From assembly GCF_016599145.1 (NCBI RefSeq), contig NZ_JAENKO010000027.1, positions 1-60,378 of the forward strand: a stretch of DNA of 60,378 nucleotides, read 5' to 3'. The notes beneath the pieces were generated by a model. The model saw only the letters and a program-made list of their open reading frames with translations. It did no database searches and had not been told where the DNA came from. This stretch comes from Tomitella cavernea. GTDB lineage: Bacteria; Actinomycetota; Actinomycetes; Mycobacteriales; Mycobacteriaceae. Below, piece after piece: positions 33,796 through 40,929 of this stretch. Made by a program: the position numbers and the translations under genes. How positions within the stretch are numbered: the first letter of the stretch is position 1; the number at the start of each line of letters is the position of its first letter.

Positions 33796-34803
33796 ATGAG
33801 TGACAAGCAGGATCCGCAGGAAGGGCAATCCGGGCCACCGCAGGGCGGCCAACCCGGGCCACCGCAGCGCGGCCAACCCGGGCAACCGCAGGGCGGCCAA
33901 CCCGGGCAACCGCAGGGCGGGGACCAGCCGGAGGATGCACAGGGGCGCGGCGGCCCGGTGGGCGGCGGCGCCGGATACCCACCGCCGGGAAGCGCCGGCT
34001 ATCCGCCCTCGGGCGGCGGATTTCCGCCGCACTCCGGTCAGCAGGGGTACCCGCCACCGGCGGGGCAGGGGTACGGGTACCCGCCACCCGTTGGCCCCGC
34101 GCACGCGGGACAGGGGCGGCAGTCGTATCCGCAGCAGGGCGGGCAGGGCTATCCGCCGCCGGGGCAGCCAGGGTATCCGCCGCCGCCCGCACCGCCGGGC
34201 TACGGGCAGTACGGGTACCCCGGCGGGCCTCAGGCGGCCCCGCCGCGCAACGGATTCGGTATCGCCGCGCTCATCGTCGGCATCGTCGCGCTGATCTTCG
34301 GGATCATCCCGTTCATCGGTCCGGGCGGGATCGTGCTCGGCATCATCGGCCTCGTCCTGGGCATCGTCGCACTGTCCAAGGTGCGCAGCGGCATCGCGGA
34401 CAACCGCGGCGTCTCGATCGCGGGCATCGTGCTGTCCGCGCTGGCCATCGTCGCCGGCATCATCACCTCTCTATTGCTCTTCCTCGTGATCAACGCGGCC
34501 GTGAACAACGCGACCGGCACGACGCCTGTCACCTACGAGGCCGAATCGACCGGCGGCCAGGCGACCGTCAGTTACAACATCGGCTCCAGCGGAGGAACAT
34601 CGCTGAGCAACGACGTGCAGACGCCGTGGAAGAAGGGCGCGAATGCGTCGAACCTCTTCGGCGCGTTCCTGTCCGTGATGGCGGGCCCCGACGGCGGGGG
34701 CGTCACCTGCCGGATCCTCAGCGACGGCGGGGACGTGCTCGCCGAGAACACCGCGCAGGGCGTCTTCGCCGTCGCCACCTGCAACGCGGACGTGGGGGAG
34801 TGA
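33796..34803 (+). CDS. Pro/Gln/Gly-rich membrane protein, DUF4190 plus MmpS-like C-terminal domain
   Basis: This 335-residue protein has a low-complexity cytoplasmic N-terminus of about 150 residues with QPG-QPQGG and YPPPGQPG-type repeats. Two glycine-rich membrane helices of DUF4190 type follow (GIAALIVGIVALIFGIIPF and ISIAGIVLSALAIVAGIIT-like). The outer C-terminal domain TVSYNIGSSGG ... PWKKGANA ... VTCRILSDGGDVLAEN resembles MmpS periplasmic domains, which assist MmpL exporters. No MmpL gene is adjacent. Gggaagg precedes the ATG. Confidence 0.78.
   Translation: MSDKQDPQEGQSGPPQGGQPGPPQRGQPGQPQGGQPGQPQGGDQPEDAQGRGGPVGGGAGYPPPGSAGYPPSGGGFPPHSGQQGYPPPAGQGYGYPPPVGPAHAGQGRQSYPQQGGQGYPPPGQPGYPPPPAPPGYGQYGYPGGPQAAPPRNGFGIAALIVGIVALIFGIIPFIGPGGIVLGIIGLVLGIVALSKVRSGIADNRGVSIAGIVLSALAIVAGIITSLLLFLVINAAVNNATGTTPVTYEAESTGGQATVSYNIGSSGGTSLSNDVQTPWKKGANASNLFGAFLSVMAGPDGGGVTCRILSDGGDVLAENTAQGVFAVATCNADVGE
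33827..33922 (+). repeat. in-frame 24-bp tandem repeats in the DUF4190 protein
   Basis: Four 24-bp units (starts 33827, 33851, 33875, 33899), most similar to aacccgggcaaccgcagggc plus ggcc, encode the Q-P-G-x-P-Q-x-G repeats. The repeats are almost identical, which suggests recent expansion and length variation. Confidence 0.85.
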
Positions 34804-34913
34804 GGGGGCCAGGGCGGCTGGCGCAATCGCGGCGGTCCTGAGGGGAGAACCTGAATGCACGGGATTCGCGGGTTATTGCGGTGCCGTTATCCGAGGTTCT
34901 GCGCGGGATGAAT

Positions 34914-34927
34914 CCCGCAATTGCGGG
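34914..34927. repeat. 14-bp perfect palindrome
   Basis: Cccgcaattgcggg lies in the 191-bp spacer between the DUF4190 gene and the M20 relic, next to a second short inverted repeat (gggatgaatccc). It could be part of a terminator or an operator; there is no T-tract. Confidence 0.5.
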
Positions 34928-34994
34928 GAGCACGTAGTCACCGAGTTCTCCGTGGTTACCGCGCCGGATCGTATGGGGGAGCGATGCGCGTCTC

Positions 34995-35114
34995 CTAGTT
35001 GGACAACTCCGGGTGCGCGTGCAGGTGATCGCGCCAGTCGATGACCTTGCGCTCGACGTCGGCGGCGAGCCAGTCGATGCGTTTGCGCAACGTTTCCAGG
35101 TCTGACGAGGCCAT
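34995..35114 (-). pseudogene. M20 family amidohydrolase, N-terminal remnant
   Basis: A 39-residue minus-strand frame reads MASSDLETLRKRIDWLAADV and continues to I-D-W-R-D-H-L-H-A-H-P-E-L-S-N before TAG. W-R-x-x-L-H-A-H-P-E-L-S is the N-terminal signature of M20 aminoacylase/hippurate hydrolases (normally about 400 residues). The ATG keeps a purine-rich aggtggtgacc upstream. None of the downstream family motifs appears in any frame beyond the stop, so this is a remnant of a lost gene rather than a simple frameshift. Confidence 0.6.
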
Positions 35115-35240
35115 GGTCACCACCTATCGGATGGCGGGTTCGGCACGATTCAGTCGAGCACCATGCCCGGCCGGGCCGCAGGCGAACGAAGGTGAGGGAC
35201 CGGCGAGCATTCCGCCCCAGCGTTGACGGGCCGCGGCCGG

Positions 35241-35684
35241 CTACCGTGCCACGGGGATGGGCGCGGTGGACGGCCCCGCGTCGTCCTCCGGCGGGGTGGC
35301 CGCCCGGGCGCGGGCGATGAGCAGCCGTGCCGGTTCGTATCCGCCGGTGGAGATGGCGACGTCGACGGTGGCCGTCACTCCCGGACGGCCCTGCAGTGCG
35401 GAGGCCAGCTCGGCCGCGCGTGCGATGATCGTGGCCGGCCGCGCGACGGTGAGCACCGCGTATTCGCGTTCGCCGAGCCGCCCGAGCACGTCACCGTCCC
35501 TCATGTGCCGGGCGATGACGGCCGCCTCGAGCGGCTGCAGCGCGGCGGGGCCGGCGTCGCGGTTGGCGTCGGTCCAAGCGACATGGATGATGCCCACCCT
35601 GTCGAGCGCGCGGGCGGGCGGCTCGAGTGCCGTCTCGACGCATTCGAGGAACCGGCGGGCGGAGACGGGGTGCTGTGCACTCAT
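35241..35684 (-). CDS. degenerate GGDEF-like domain protein
   Basis: A 147-residue protein. ALEPPARALDRVGIIHVAW, AVIARHMRDGDVLGRLGEREYAVL and a TATVDVAIST strand follow the GGDEF fold, but the signature is G-E-R-E-Y instead of G-G-D-E-F. Diguanylate cyclase activity is therefore unlikely; it may bind a nucleotide or be a structural remnant. The ATG at 35684 has gggaggtgg upstream. It is monocistronic as far as visible. Confidence 0.65.
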   Translation of the reverse strand: MSAQHPVSARRFLECVETALEPPARALDRVGIIHVAWTDANRDAGPAALQPLEAAVIARHMRDGDVLGRLGEREYAVLTVARPATIIARAAELASALQGRPGVTATVDVAISTGGYEPARLLIARARAATPPEDDAGPSTAPIPVAR

Positions 35685-35794
35685 CGGGCCACCTCCCAAG
35701 GGTGCCCCGCTGCAAGGGGGCGTCACCTGCGATTATAGTCGCGCGCAACCGGGGCGTCGGGCTCGTCGGCGGCGCGGTGACACCGCTACCCCCC

Positions 35795-36958
35795 CTACAG
35801 CTCCCCGCGCGCCACCAGCTGCGCGGTGATGACGTTGCGTTGGATCTCATTGGTGCCCTCGCCGACGATCATCAGCGGCGCGTCGCGGAAGTAGCGTTCC
35901 ACGTCGTACTCGGTGGAGTACCCGTAGCCGCCGTGGACGCGGACGGCGGACAGCGCGATCTCCATGGCCGACTCCGACGCGAACAGCTTGGCCATGCCCG
36001 CCTCCATGTCGCAGCGCTCCCCGGCATCGTATTTCTCCGCGGCGAAGCGCGTGAGCTGGCGCGCGGCGGTGAGCTTGGTGGCCATATCGGCCAGGAGGTT
36101 CCCCACCGCCTGGTGCTTGTAGATGGGCACACCGAAGCTCTCGCGCTGCTGCGCGTAGGCCAGGGCGTCCTCGAGCGCGGCGGACGCCACCCCGAGTGCC
36201 CGCGCCGCCACCTGCAGGCGCCCGGTCTCGAGGCCCTTCATCATCTGCCCGAACCCGCGGCCGGGCTCGCCGCCCAGCACGGACGAGGCGGGCGTGCAGT
36301 ACCCGTCGAACGTCAACTCGCACGTCTCGACGCCTTTGTAGCCCAGCTTCGGCAGCTCCCGCGAGACGGTGAGGCCCGGCCCGTGCTCGACGAGCAGCAC
36401 CGAGATGCCGGTGTGCCGCGGCACCGCCTCCGGGTCGGTCTTGCACAACAGCGCGATGAGCCCGGAGCGTCGGGCATTGGAGATCCACGTCTTGGCGCCG
36501 GAGATCACCAGATCGTCACCCTCGGCGCGGGCGACCGTGGTCATGGCCTGCAGGTCGGATCCGCCGCCCGGCTCGGTGAGCGCCATCGTCGCGCGCAGCT
36601 CGCCCGTGGCCATGCGCGGGAGGTAGCGGCGGCGCTGCTCCTCGGTGCCGAAGAGGCCGAGGAGCTTCGCCACCACGGTGTGCCCGCCCATCGCCCCGGC
36701 CAGGCTCATCCACCCGCGGGCGAGCTCCTCGGTGACCCGCACGTAGCACGGCATGGAGACGGGGATGCCGCCGTACTCCTCGGGCACCGCGAGCCCGTAG
36801 ACACCCAGCGCCTTCATCTGGTCGATCCAGTGCTCGGGGTACTCGTCGGCGTGCTCCACCGCGCGCACGGAGGGCTTGACGTCGCGGTCGATGAACCGGC
36901 GCACGGTGTCGACCAGCAACCGCTCGTCGTCGTCGAGGTCTGCCAGATACTCGGACAT
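35795..36958 (-). CDS. acyl-CoA dehydrogenase
   Basis: A 387-residue FAD enzyme with all family blocks: PEEYGGIPVSM, ATMALTEPGGGSDLQAM, TWISNARRSG, RLQVAARALGVASAAL, AVRVHGGYGYSTEYDVERYFRD, and the C-terminal V-G-E-G-T-N-E-I-Q-R with the catalytic Glu. It takes electrons from an acyl-CoA to ETF. The ATG at 36958 follows aggaggagc. It is 32 bp downstream of a membrane-anchored protein gene and likely co-transcribed. The acyl chain preference is unknown. Confidence 0.9.
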   Translation of the reverse strand: MSEYLADLDDDERLLVDTVRRFIDRDVKPSVRAVEHADEYPEHWIDQMKALGVYGLAVPEEYGGIPVSMPCYVRVTEELARGWMSLAGAMGGHTVVAKLLGLFGTEEQRRRYLPRMATGELRATMALTEPGGGSDLQAMTTVARAEGDDLVISGAKTWISNARRSGLIALLCKTDPEAVPRHTGISVLLVEHGPGLTVSRELPKLGYKGVETCELTFDGYCTPASSVLGGEPGRGFGQMMKGLETGRLQVAARALGVASAALEDALAYAQQRESFGVPIYKHQAVGNLLADMATKLTAARQLTRFAAEKYDAGERCDMEAGMAKLFASESAMEIALSAVRVHGGYGYSTEYDVERYFRDAPLMIVGEGTNEIQRNVITAQLVARGEL

Positions 36959-36990
36959 GCTGTGCTCCTCCTGCGGCCTCGGGGTGCGGC

Positions 36991-37518
36991 TCAGGCTCGG
37001 GCCTCCGCGCGCGCCGCCTTCACCAGCGCGGTCTTGCGGTCCTGGTAGGTGGCGCTGAAGGCCTCCGCGTCGGACACCCCGTCCATGGCGCTGTAGGTGA
37101 CGTGGGTGAAGACGGATTCGGCCGCTGCGAGCACGTCCTCGGGGGCCCGCACGCGCAGCTCGTTGTGGATGCCCGCGAGCGTCATGATCGACTCGGCCAG
37201 CCGCCGCATGGCCGGCTGCCCGGATTGCAGAGCGTCCTCGAGTTCGGTGTCCGCCAGCTCCTTCTGGTCCACGGCGAGCAGGGTGTTGTGCGCGGTGTCG
37301 GCCGCGTCGATGAACCGGACCGTCGCCCCCGTGATGTCGACACCCGGGTTCGCATCGCCCGGCTTGGCATGGCCCGCCGAGCCCCGGGCGGTGCGGCGCC
37401 GGCGTCCGCCGAGCACGAGCCCCAGCAGGATGCCCACGAGCAGTCCGACGACGATGCCGATCAGCCCTGCCGCCCACAGCGTCGTGGAGGTCTGCAGCAG
37501 ATCGGTCAGGGCGTCCAT
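36991..37518 (-). CDS. membrane-anchored hypothetical protein
   Basis: A 175-residue protein with one N-terminal helix (GLIGIVVGLLVGILLGLVLGG) followed by an Arg-rich stop-transfer stretch and a soluble alpha-helical domain of about 120 residues. No domain name could be assigned. It precedes the acyl-CoA dehydrogenase by 32 bp and may tether or accompany it; that is only suggested by position. Confidence 0.7.
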   Translation of the reverse strand: MDALTDLLQTSTTLWAAGLIGIVVGLLVGILLGLVLGGRRRRTARGSAGHAKPGDANPGVDITGATVRFIDAADTAHNTLLAVDQKELADTELEDALQSGQPAMRRLAESIMTLAGIHNELRVRAPEDVLAAAESVFTHVTYSAMDGVSDAEAFSATYQDRKTALVKAARAEARA

Positions 37519-37616
37519 GGCCGCATGGTAACAACATGCGCGTGACCAGTGCGAATAGTGAGATCACTGAGGCGCATTTGGATGACCGCCTTGCTGTTCT
37601 GTGCCACAATAAAAGG

Positions 37617-37856
37617 ATGGACCGGCAGATCCGGTGGTACCGCTCCGCTCGACGCCACCGAATCGGGAAGGCCCATGCGATGCACGTGATCGACTCGGTT
37701 GAGGCCGAGCAGGTTGATGCCACTGAATCTTCGGACGCGCGACTGGTATGGATTGGCAAGGACGACAGAGGTGTCGAACTCGAGATCGTGGCACTGGACC
37801 TCGATCACGCTGTTGTAGTGATTCGCGTCATGCCTACTGAACTGCGGAGGCGATGA
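37617..37856 (+). CDS. putative toxin of a small toxin-antitoxin pair
   Basis: A 79-residue basic protein: GKAHAMHVIDS, LVWIGKDDRGVELEIVALDL and VIRVMPTELRRR. Its size, the conserved W-I-G-x-D-D-R-G-V-E-L-E core and the RHH gene 1 nt downstream fit a toxin placed first in a TA operon, as in BrnTA-like loci, though it is not clearly BrnT. A longer frame starts at 37536, but the internal ATG is preceded by an AT-rich cacaataaaagg, compatible with a leaderless or weak start. The base composition is less GC-rich than that of the neighbours, suggesting transfer. Confidence 0.6.
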   Translation: MDRQIRWYRSARRHRIGKAHAMHVIDSVEAEQVDATESSDARLVWIGKDDRGVELEIVALDLDHAVVVIRVMPTELRRR

Positions 37857-37857
37857 A

Positions 37858-38157
37858 ATGGATGCGCACTCGAGGTATCGAATCGGACCGGACATGCCGG
37901 ATGAGGAGGAACTGCGCGACAGTCGAGGCCGTGTGGTCGATGACGCATATGTCGACTCGGCGGTTGAAGATGCCCTGGAGAAGGTCGTCGGCCGGGGGAG
38001 ACCGTCGCTCTCGGATGCGGGGGAATCGCCGCTGCTGCGAGTCCGGCTGCCCCGCGACCTCGATGAGGCTGTAAAGGACGCCGCTCGGCGGGCAGGGGCG
38101 ACGCGTTCAGAATGGGTGCGACGTGTTCTCGACGAGGCGGTCCACCGTGTGAGCTGA
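37858..38157 (+). CDS. putative ribbon-helix-helix antitoxin
   Basis: A 99-residue protein whose C-terminal LLRVRLPRDLDEAVKDAARR and SEWVRRVLDEAV form a ribbon-helix-helix DNA-binding fold (CopG/Arc type). The acidic N-terminal half could bind the basic toxin. Ggagg lies 7 nt upstream of the ATG, inside the toxin's last codons, and the genes are 1 nt apart, so translation is coupled. RHH antitoxins repress their own operon. Confidence 0.65.
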   Translation: MDAHSRYRIGPDMPDEEELRDSRGRVVDDAYVDSAVEDALEKVVGRGRPSLSDAGESPLLRVRLPRDLDEAVKDAARRAGATRSEWVRRVLDEAVHRVS

Positions 38158-38198
38158 GTTGGCTCGCTCCTTTGCAGGCGGAACTGCGGGAACCGGTG

Positions 38199-39173
38199 CT
38201 ACCACAGCTCCAGCGCGCGTTCGCTGACGAACCGCCGCCGGGCCCCGGTGAACGGGTCGGTGAACTCCAGCGACCGCGCCAGCAGCTGCAGCGGACATGA
38301 AAAGTCCTGTGGCACGGCGTCACCGTCGGCCGCCGTGCCCGGATTCGGGTCCGCGCCGTACAGCGGGTCCCACATGACCGGGGCACCGATGGATGCCAGG
38401 TGCACCCGGATCTGGTGCGTCTTGCCCGTAGCCGGGCGCACCCGCACGCGGAACCGCTCCCCGCCGGGTACGCGCTCCACAGCGGTCTCGGCGTTCGGCG
38501 CGCCCGGCATCTCGTAGGCGCGGTGCACGCCGCGCTCCTTGACGATGCGGCTGCGCAGCACCGTCGGCAAGGCGACGGACGGCGGCGCCGAGCACACCGC
38601 CTCGTAGGTTTTGCGCACCGCCCCGGCGGCGAAGAGTTCCTGGTAGGCGCGCCGCGCGTCGGGGTCCACGGTGAAGACGAGCACCCCGGCGGTGAGTCGG
38701 TCCAGTCGGTGCGCCGGGGCCAGGGCGTCGATCCCGGTGCTGCGCCGCAGCCGCACCAGCGCCGTCTCCGCGATGTGTCGCCCGCGCGGCATCGACGCCA
38801 GGAAGTGCGGCTTGTCCGCCACCAGCAGCCGCGCGTCCCGGTGCAGGACCTGCAGCGCGAACGGCACCGGTTCCTCGCGTGGCGGGTCGCGGTAGTAGAA
38901 GACCTCCGCGCCCGGGGTGCACGGCGTCCCCGCGGTGATCGGCGCGCCGTCGGCGTCGACCACCTCGCCGGCGGCGATCTTCTCCGCGATCCGCTGCGCG
39001 TCGGCGGGGAAGCGGGCCGTCAGGTACGCGGCGACGGTGGGGTGTGCGGTGGCCCCGGAGCCGTCGCGTGCGCCCTCGCTGATTCCGCGCGGGATCCGCA
39101 CCCGGCTGGGGCCCACCCCGTCGCGCACGGGCAGGGGTGCTCGGCGGCGCTGCGAACGGGGACGGCGGGACAC
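38199..39173 (-). CDS. RluA family pseudouridine synthase
   Basis: A 324-residue enzyme that isomerises uridines in 23S rRNA or tRNA. The catalytic motif is H-R-L-D-R-L-T-A-G-V, where the Asp attacks the base. LLVADKPHFLASMPRGRH and the RPATGKTHQIRVHLASIG end block also match the family. An N-terminal S4-like RNA-binding segment (TARFPADAQRIAEKIAAGEV) is present but reduced. The first 30 residues are Arg-rich. The exact target uridine cannot be inferred. Confidence 0.9.
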   Translation of the reverse strand: MSRRPRSQRRRAPLPVRDGVGPSRVRIPRGISEGARDGSGATAHPTVAAYLTARFPADAQRIAEKIAAGEVVDADGAPITAGTPCTPGAEVFYYRDPPREEPVPFALQVLHRDARLLVADKPHFLASMPRGRHIAETALVRLRRSTGIDALAPAHRLDRLTAGVLVFTVDPDARRAYQELFAAGAVRKTYEAVCSAPPSVALPTVLRSRIVKERGVHRAYEMPGAPNAETAVERVPGGERFRVRVRPATGKTHQIRVHLASIGAPVMWDPLYGADPNPGTAADGDAVPQDFSCPLQLLARSLEFTDPFTGARRRFVSERALELW

Positions 39174-39207
39174 CCGGCCAGCGTAGGGGCCGGGAGCCCG
39201 CGACCCC

Positions 39208-39250
39208 TTGACGGATCAGGTGTGACGGGGTTCACTGAAGGGCAGTGAAC
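39208..39250 (+). promoter_or_regulatory. promoter/operator of the crotonase-TetR operon
   Basis: TTGACG at 39208-39213 is a good -35 hexamer. The perfect 8-bp inverted repeat gttcactg-aaggg-cagtgaac (39230-39250) covers the expected -10 zone. A 21-bp palindrome over a promoter is typical of TetR operators, and the operon ends with a tetR gene. Confidence 0.6.
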
Positions 39251-39337
39251 GGGCATTCAGTTCAAATGAGTAGTGATTCACGCATGCCGCTCCGGCCGCG
39301 TAACGGGTCGGGGACCAGCGCACCAGGAAGGGACACC

Positions 39338-40156
39338 ATGGACTACTCCGACTACCAGCAGCTCACGTTCGAGCGACGGGACAACGGCGTCCTGCTCATC
39401 ACTCTCAACAGGCCGGAGAAGTACAACGCCACCGACGAGGAGATGCACGGCGAGCTGGCGCGCGTGTGGCGCGACGTTGCGAAAGACCCGAAGACGCGCG
39501 CCGTCGTGGTCACGGGCGCGGGCAAGGCGTTCTCCGCGGGCGGCGACCTGGCGATGGTCGAGCGCATGGCCGGCGACCACGACGCCGTCGCGCACATGCT
39601 CGACGAGATGAGCGAGATGGTCTACGGCATCGTCAACTGCGACAAGCCGGTGGTCTCCGCGATCAACGGCGTCGCCGTGGGCGCCGGCACCGTGGTGGGC
39701 CTGCTGGCGGACATCTCCATCGTCGCCGAGGACGCGAAGATCGGCGACGGCCACGTCAAGCTCGGCGTCGCGGCCGGCGACCACGCCGCCATCGTCTGGC
39801 CGCTGCTGACGAGCCTGGCCAAGGCCAAGTACTACCTGCTCACCGGCGAGATGGTCACCGGCGCGGAGGCCGAGCGGATCGGGCTCGTCTCCCAGGCGCT
39901 GCCGCGCGACCAGGTGCTGGGCGAGGCGCTTCGGGTGGCGGACGCGCTCGGCAGCGGCTCGCAGAAGGCCATCCGGTGGACCAAGCGCGCGCTGAACAGC
40001 TGGGTGCGTGACGCCGGACCCATCTTCGACCAGTCCGCCGCCTACGAGATGCTCAGCTTCATGGCACCCGACGTCGTCGAGGGCTATACCGCGCTGCGGG
40101 AGAAGCGTGCGCCGCAGTTCCCCTCGGCCGCAGCGGATGCGGAGGTGACGAAGTGA
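39338..40156 (+). CDS. enoyl-CoA hydratase/isomerase family protein
   Basis: A 272-residue crotonase. It has [17 protein letters not shown], the oxyanion-hole [26 protein letters not shown], and [17 protein letters not shown]. The usual second catalytic Glu region is altered to an A-G-D-H sequence, so the reaction (hydration, isomerisation or ring hydrolysis) is uncertain. Beside a BadH-like dehydrogenase it may hydrate a cyclohexenecarboxyl-CoA (BadK-like). The ATG at 39338 has aggaaggg upstream and marks the start of homology. Confidence 0.87.
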   Translation: MDYSDYQQLTFERRDNGVLLITLNRPEKYNATDEEMHGELARVWRDVAKDPKTRAVVVTGAGKAFSAGGDLAMVERMAGDHDAVAHMLDEMSEMVYGIVNCDKPVVSAINGVAVGAGTVVGLLADISIVAEDAKIGDGHVKLGVAAGDHAAIVWPLLTSLAKAKYYLLTGEMVTGAEAERIGLVSQALPRDQVLGEALRVADALGSGSQKAIRWTKRALNSWVRDAGPIFDQSAAYEMLSFMAPDVVEGYTALREKRAPQFPSAAADAEVTK

Positions 40157-40914
40157 TGAGCGAGAGCAATGGCACCGCGGGCAACAGCACCGACATCGCC
40201 GTCGTCACCGGCGCCGGCTCCGGCATCGGCCGCGCCATCGCGCTGCGGCTCGCGGCCGGCGGCACCCGCGTGGTGGCCGCGGACCTGGACGAAGCCGGGG
40301 CCGCCGCGACGGCCGAACACCATCCCCGCCTCATCACCGTGATGGGCGTGGACATCGCCGACCGCGCCCGGGTCGACGACCTGCGGGACAGGGTGCTCGC
40401 CGAGGTGGGCGTGCCCACGATCCTCATCAATGCCGCAGGCTGGGACCGCATCGCGCCGTTCCTGGAGGCGGACGCGGAGTTCGCGCAGAAGGTCACGGCC
40501 ATCAACTACCTGGGCCCGGTCAACATGTGCAGTGCGTTCCTGCCCGCCATGGCCGAGGCCGGCCGCGGCCGCATCGTCAACCTGGCCAGCGACGCCGGAC
40601 GTGTGGGCAGCGCAGGGGAGACCATCTATGCGGGTGCCAAGGGCGGGGTCATCGCACTCACCAAATCGCTTGCCCGCGAGATGGCGCGGTCCGGCATCAC
40701 CGTCAACTGCGTGTGCCCCGGGCCCACCGACACCCCGCTGTTCGGGTCGCTGCCGGAGAAGCTGCAGGGCGCGCTGGTCAAGGCGATCCCGTTCCGCAGG
40801 CTCGCGCAGCCGGAGGAGGTCGCGGCCGCGGCGACGTTCTTCGTCTCGTCCGAGACCTCCTACATCACAGGCCAGACGCTGAGCGTCAGCGGCGGCCTCA
40901 CCATGGCCGGGTAG
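40156..40914 (+). CDS. SDR dehydrogenase, BadH-like (2-hydroxycyclohexanecarboxyl-CoA dehydrogenase type)
   Basis: A 252-residue SDR with T-G-A-G-S-G-I-G, N-A-A-G, and Y-A-G-A-K. The segments GWDRIAPFLE, INYLGPVNMCSAFLP, ASDAGRVGSAGETIYAGAKG, CPGPTDTPLFGSLPEK and QTLSVSGGLTMAG recall BadH of Rhodopseudomonas, which oxidises the 2-hydroxyl of a ring acyl-CoA. The resemblance is from memory. It starts at the ATG of GTGATG, overlapping the upstream stop; the GTG one codon earlier is also possible. Ggagg lies 10 nt upstream. Confidence 0.85.
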   Translation: MSESNGTAGNSTDIAVVTGAGSGIGRAIALRLAAGGTRVVAADLDEAGAAATAEHHPRLITVMGVDIADRARVDDLRDRVLAEVGVPTILINAAGWDRIAPFLEADAEFAQKVTAINYLGPVNMCSAFLPAMAEAGRGRIVNLASDAGRVGSAGETIYAGAKGGVIALTKSLAREMARSGITVNCVCPGPTDTPLFGSLPEKLQGALVKAIPFRRLAQPEEVAAAATFFVSSETSYITGQTLSVSGGLTMAG

Positions 40915-40929
40915 AAAGAGGCGAGCACG

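Noticed and set aside
33827-33922. Tandem 24-bp repeats as a CRISPR array
   Set aside because: Units are directly adjacent without spacers and encode in-frame Gln/Pro/Gly repeats.
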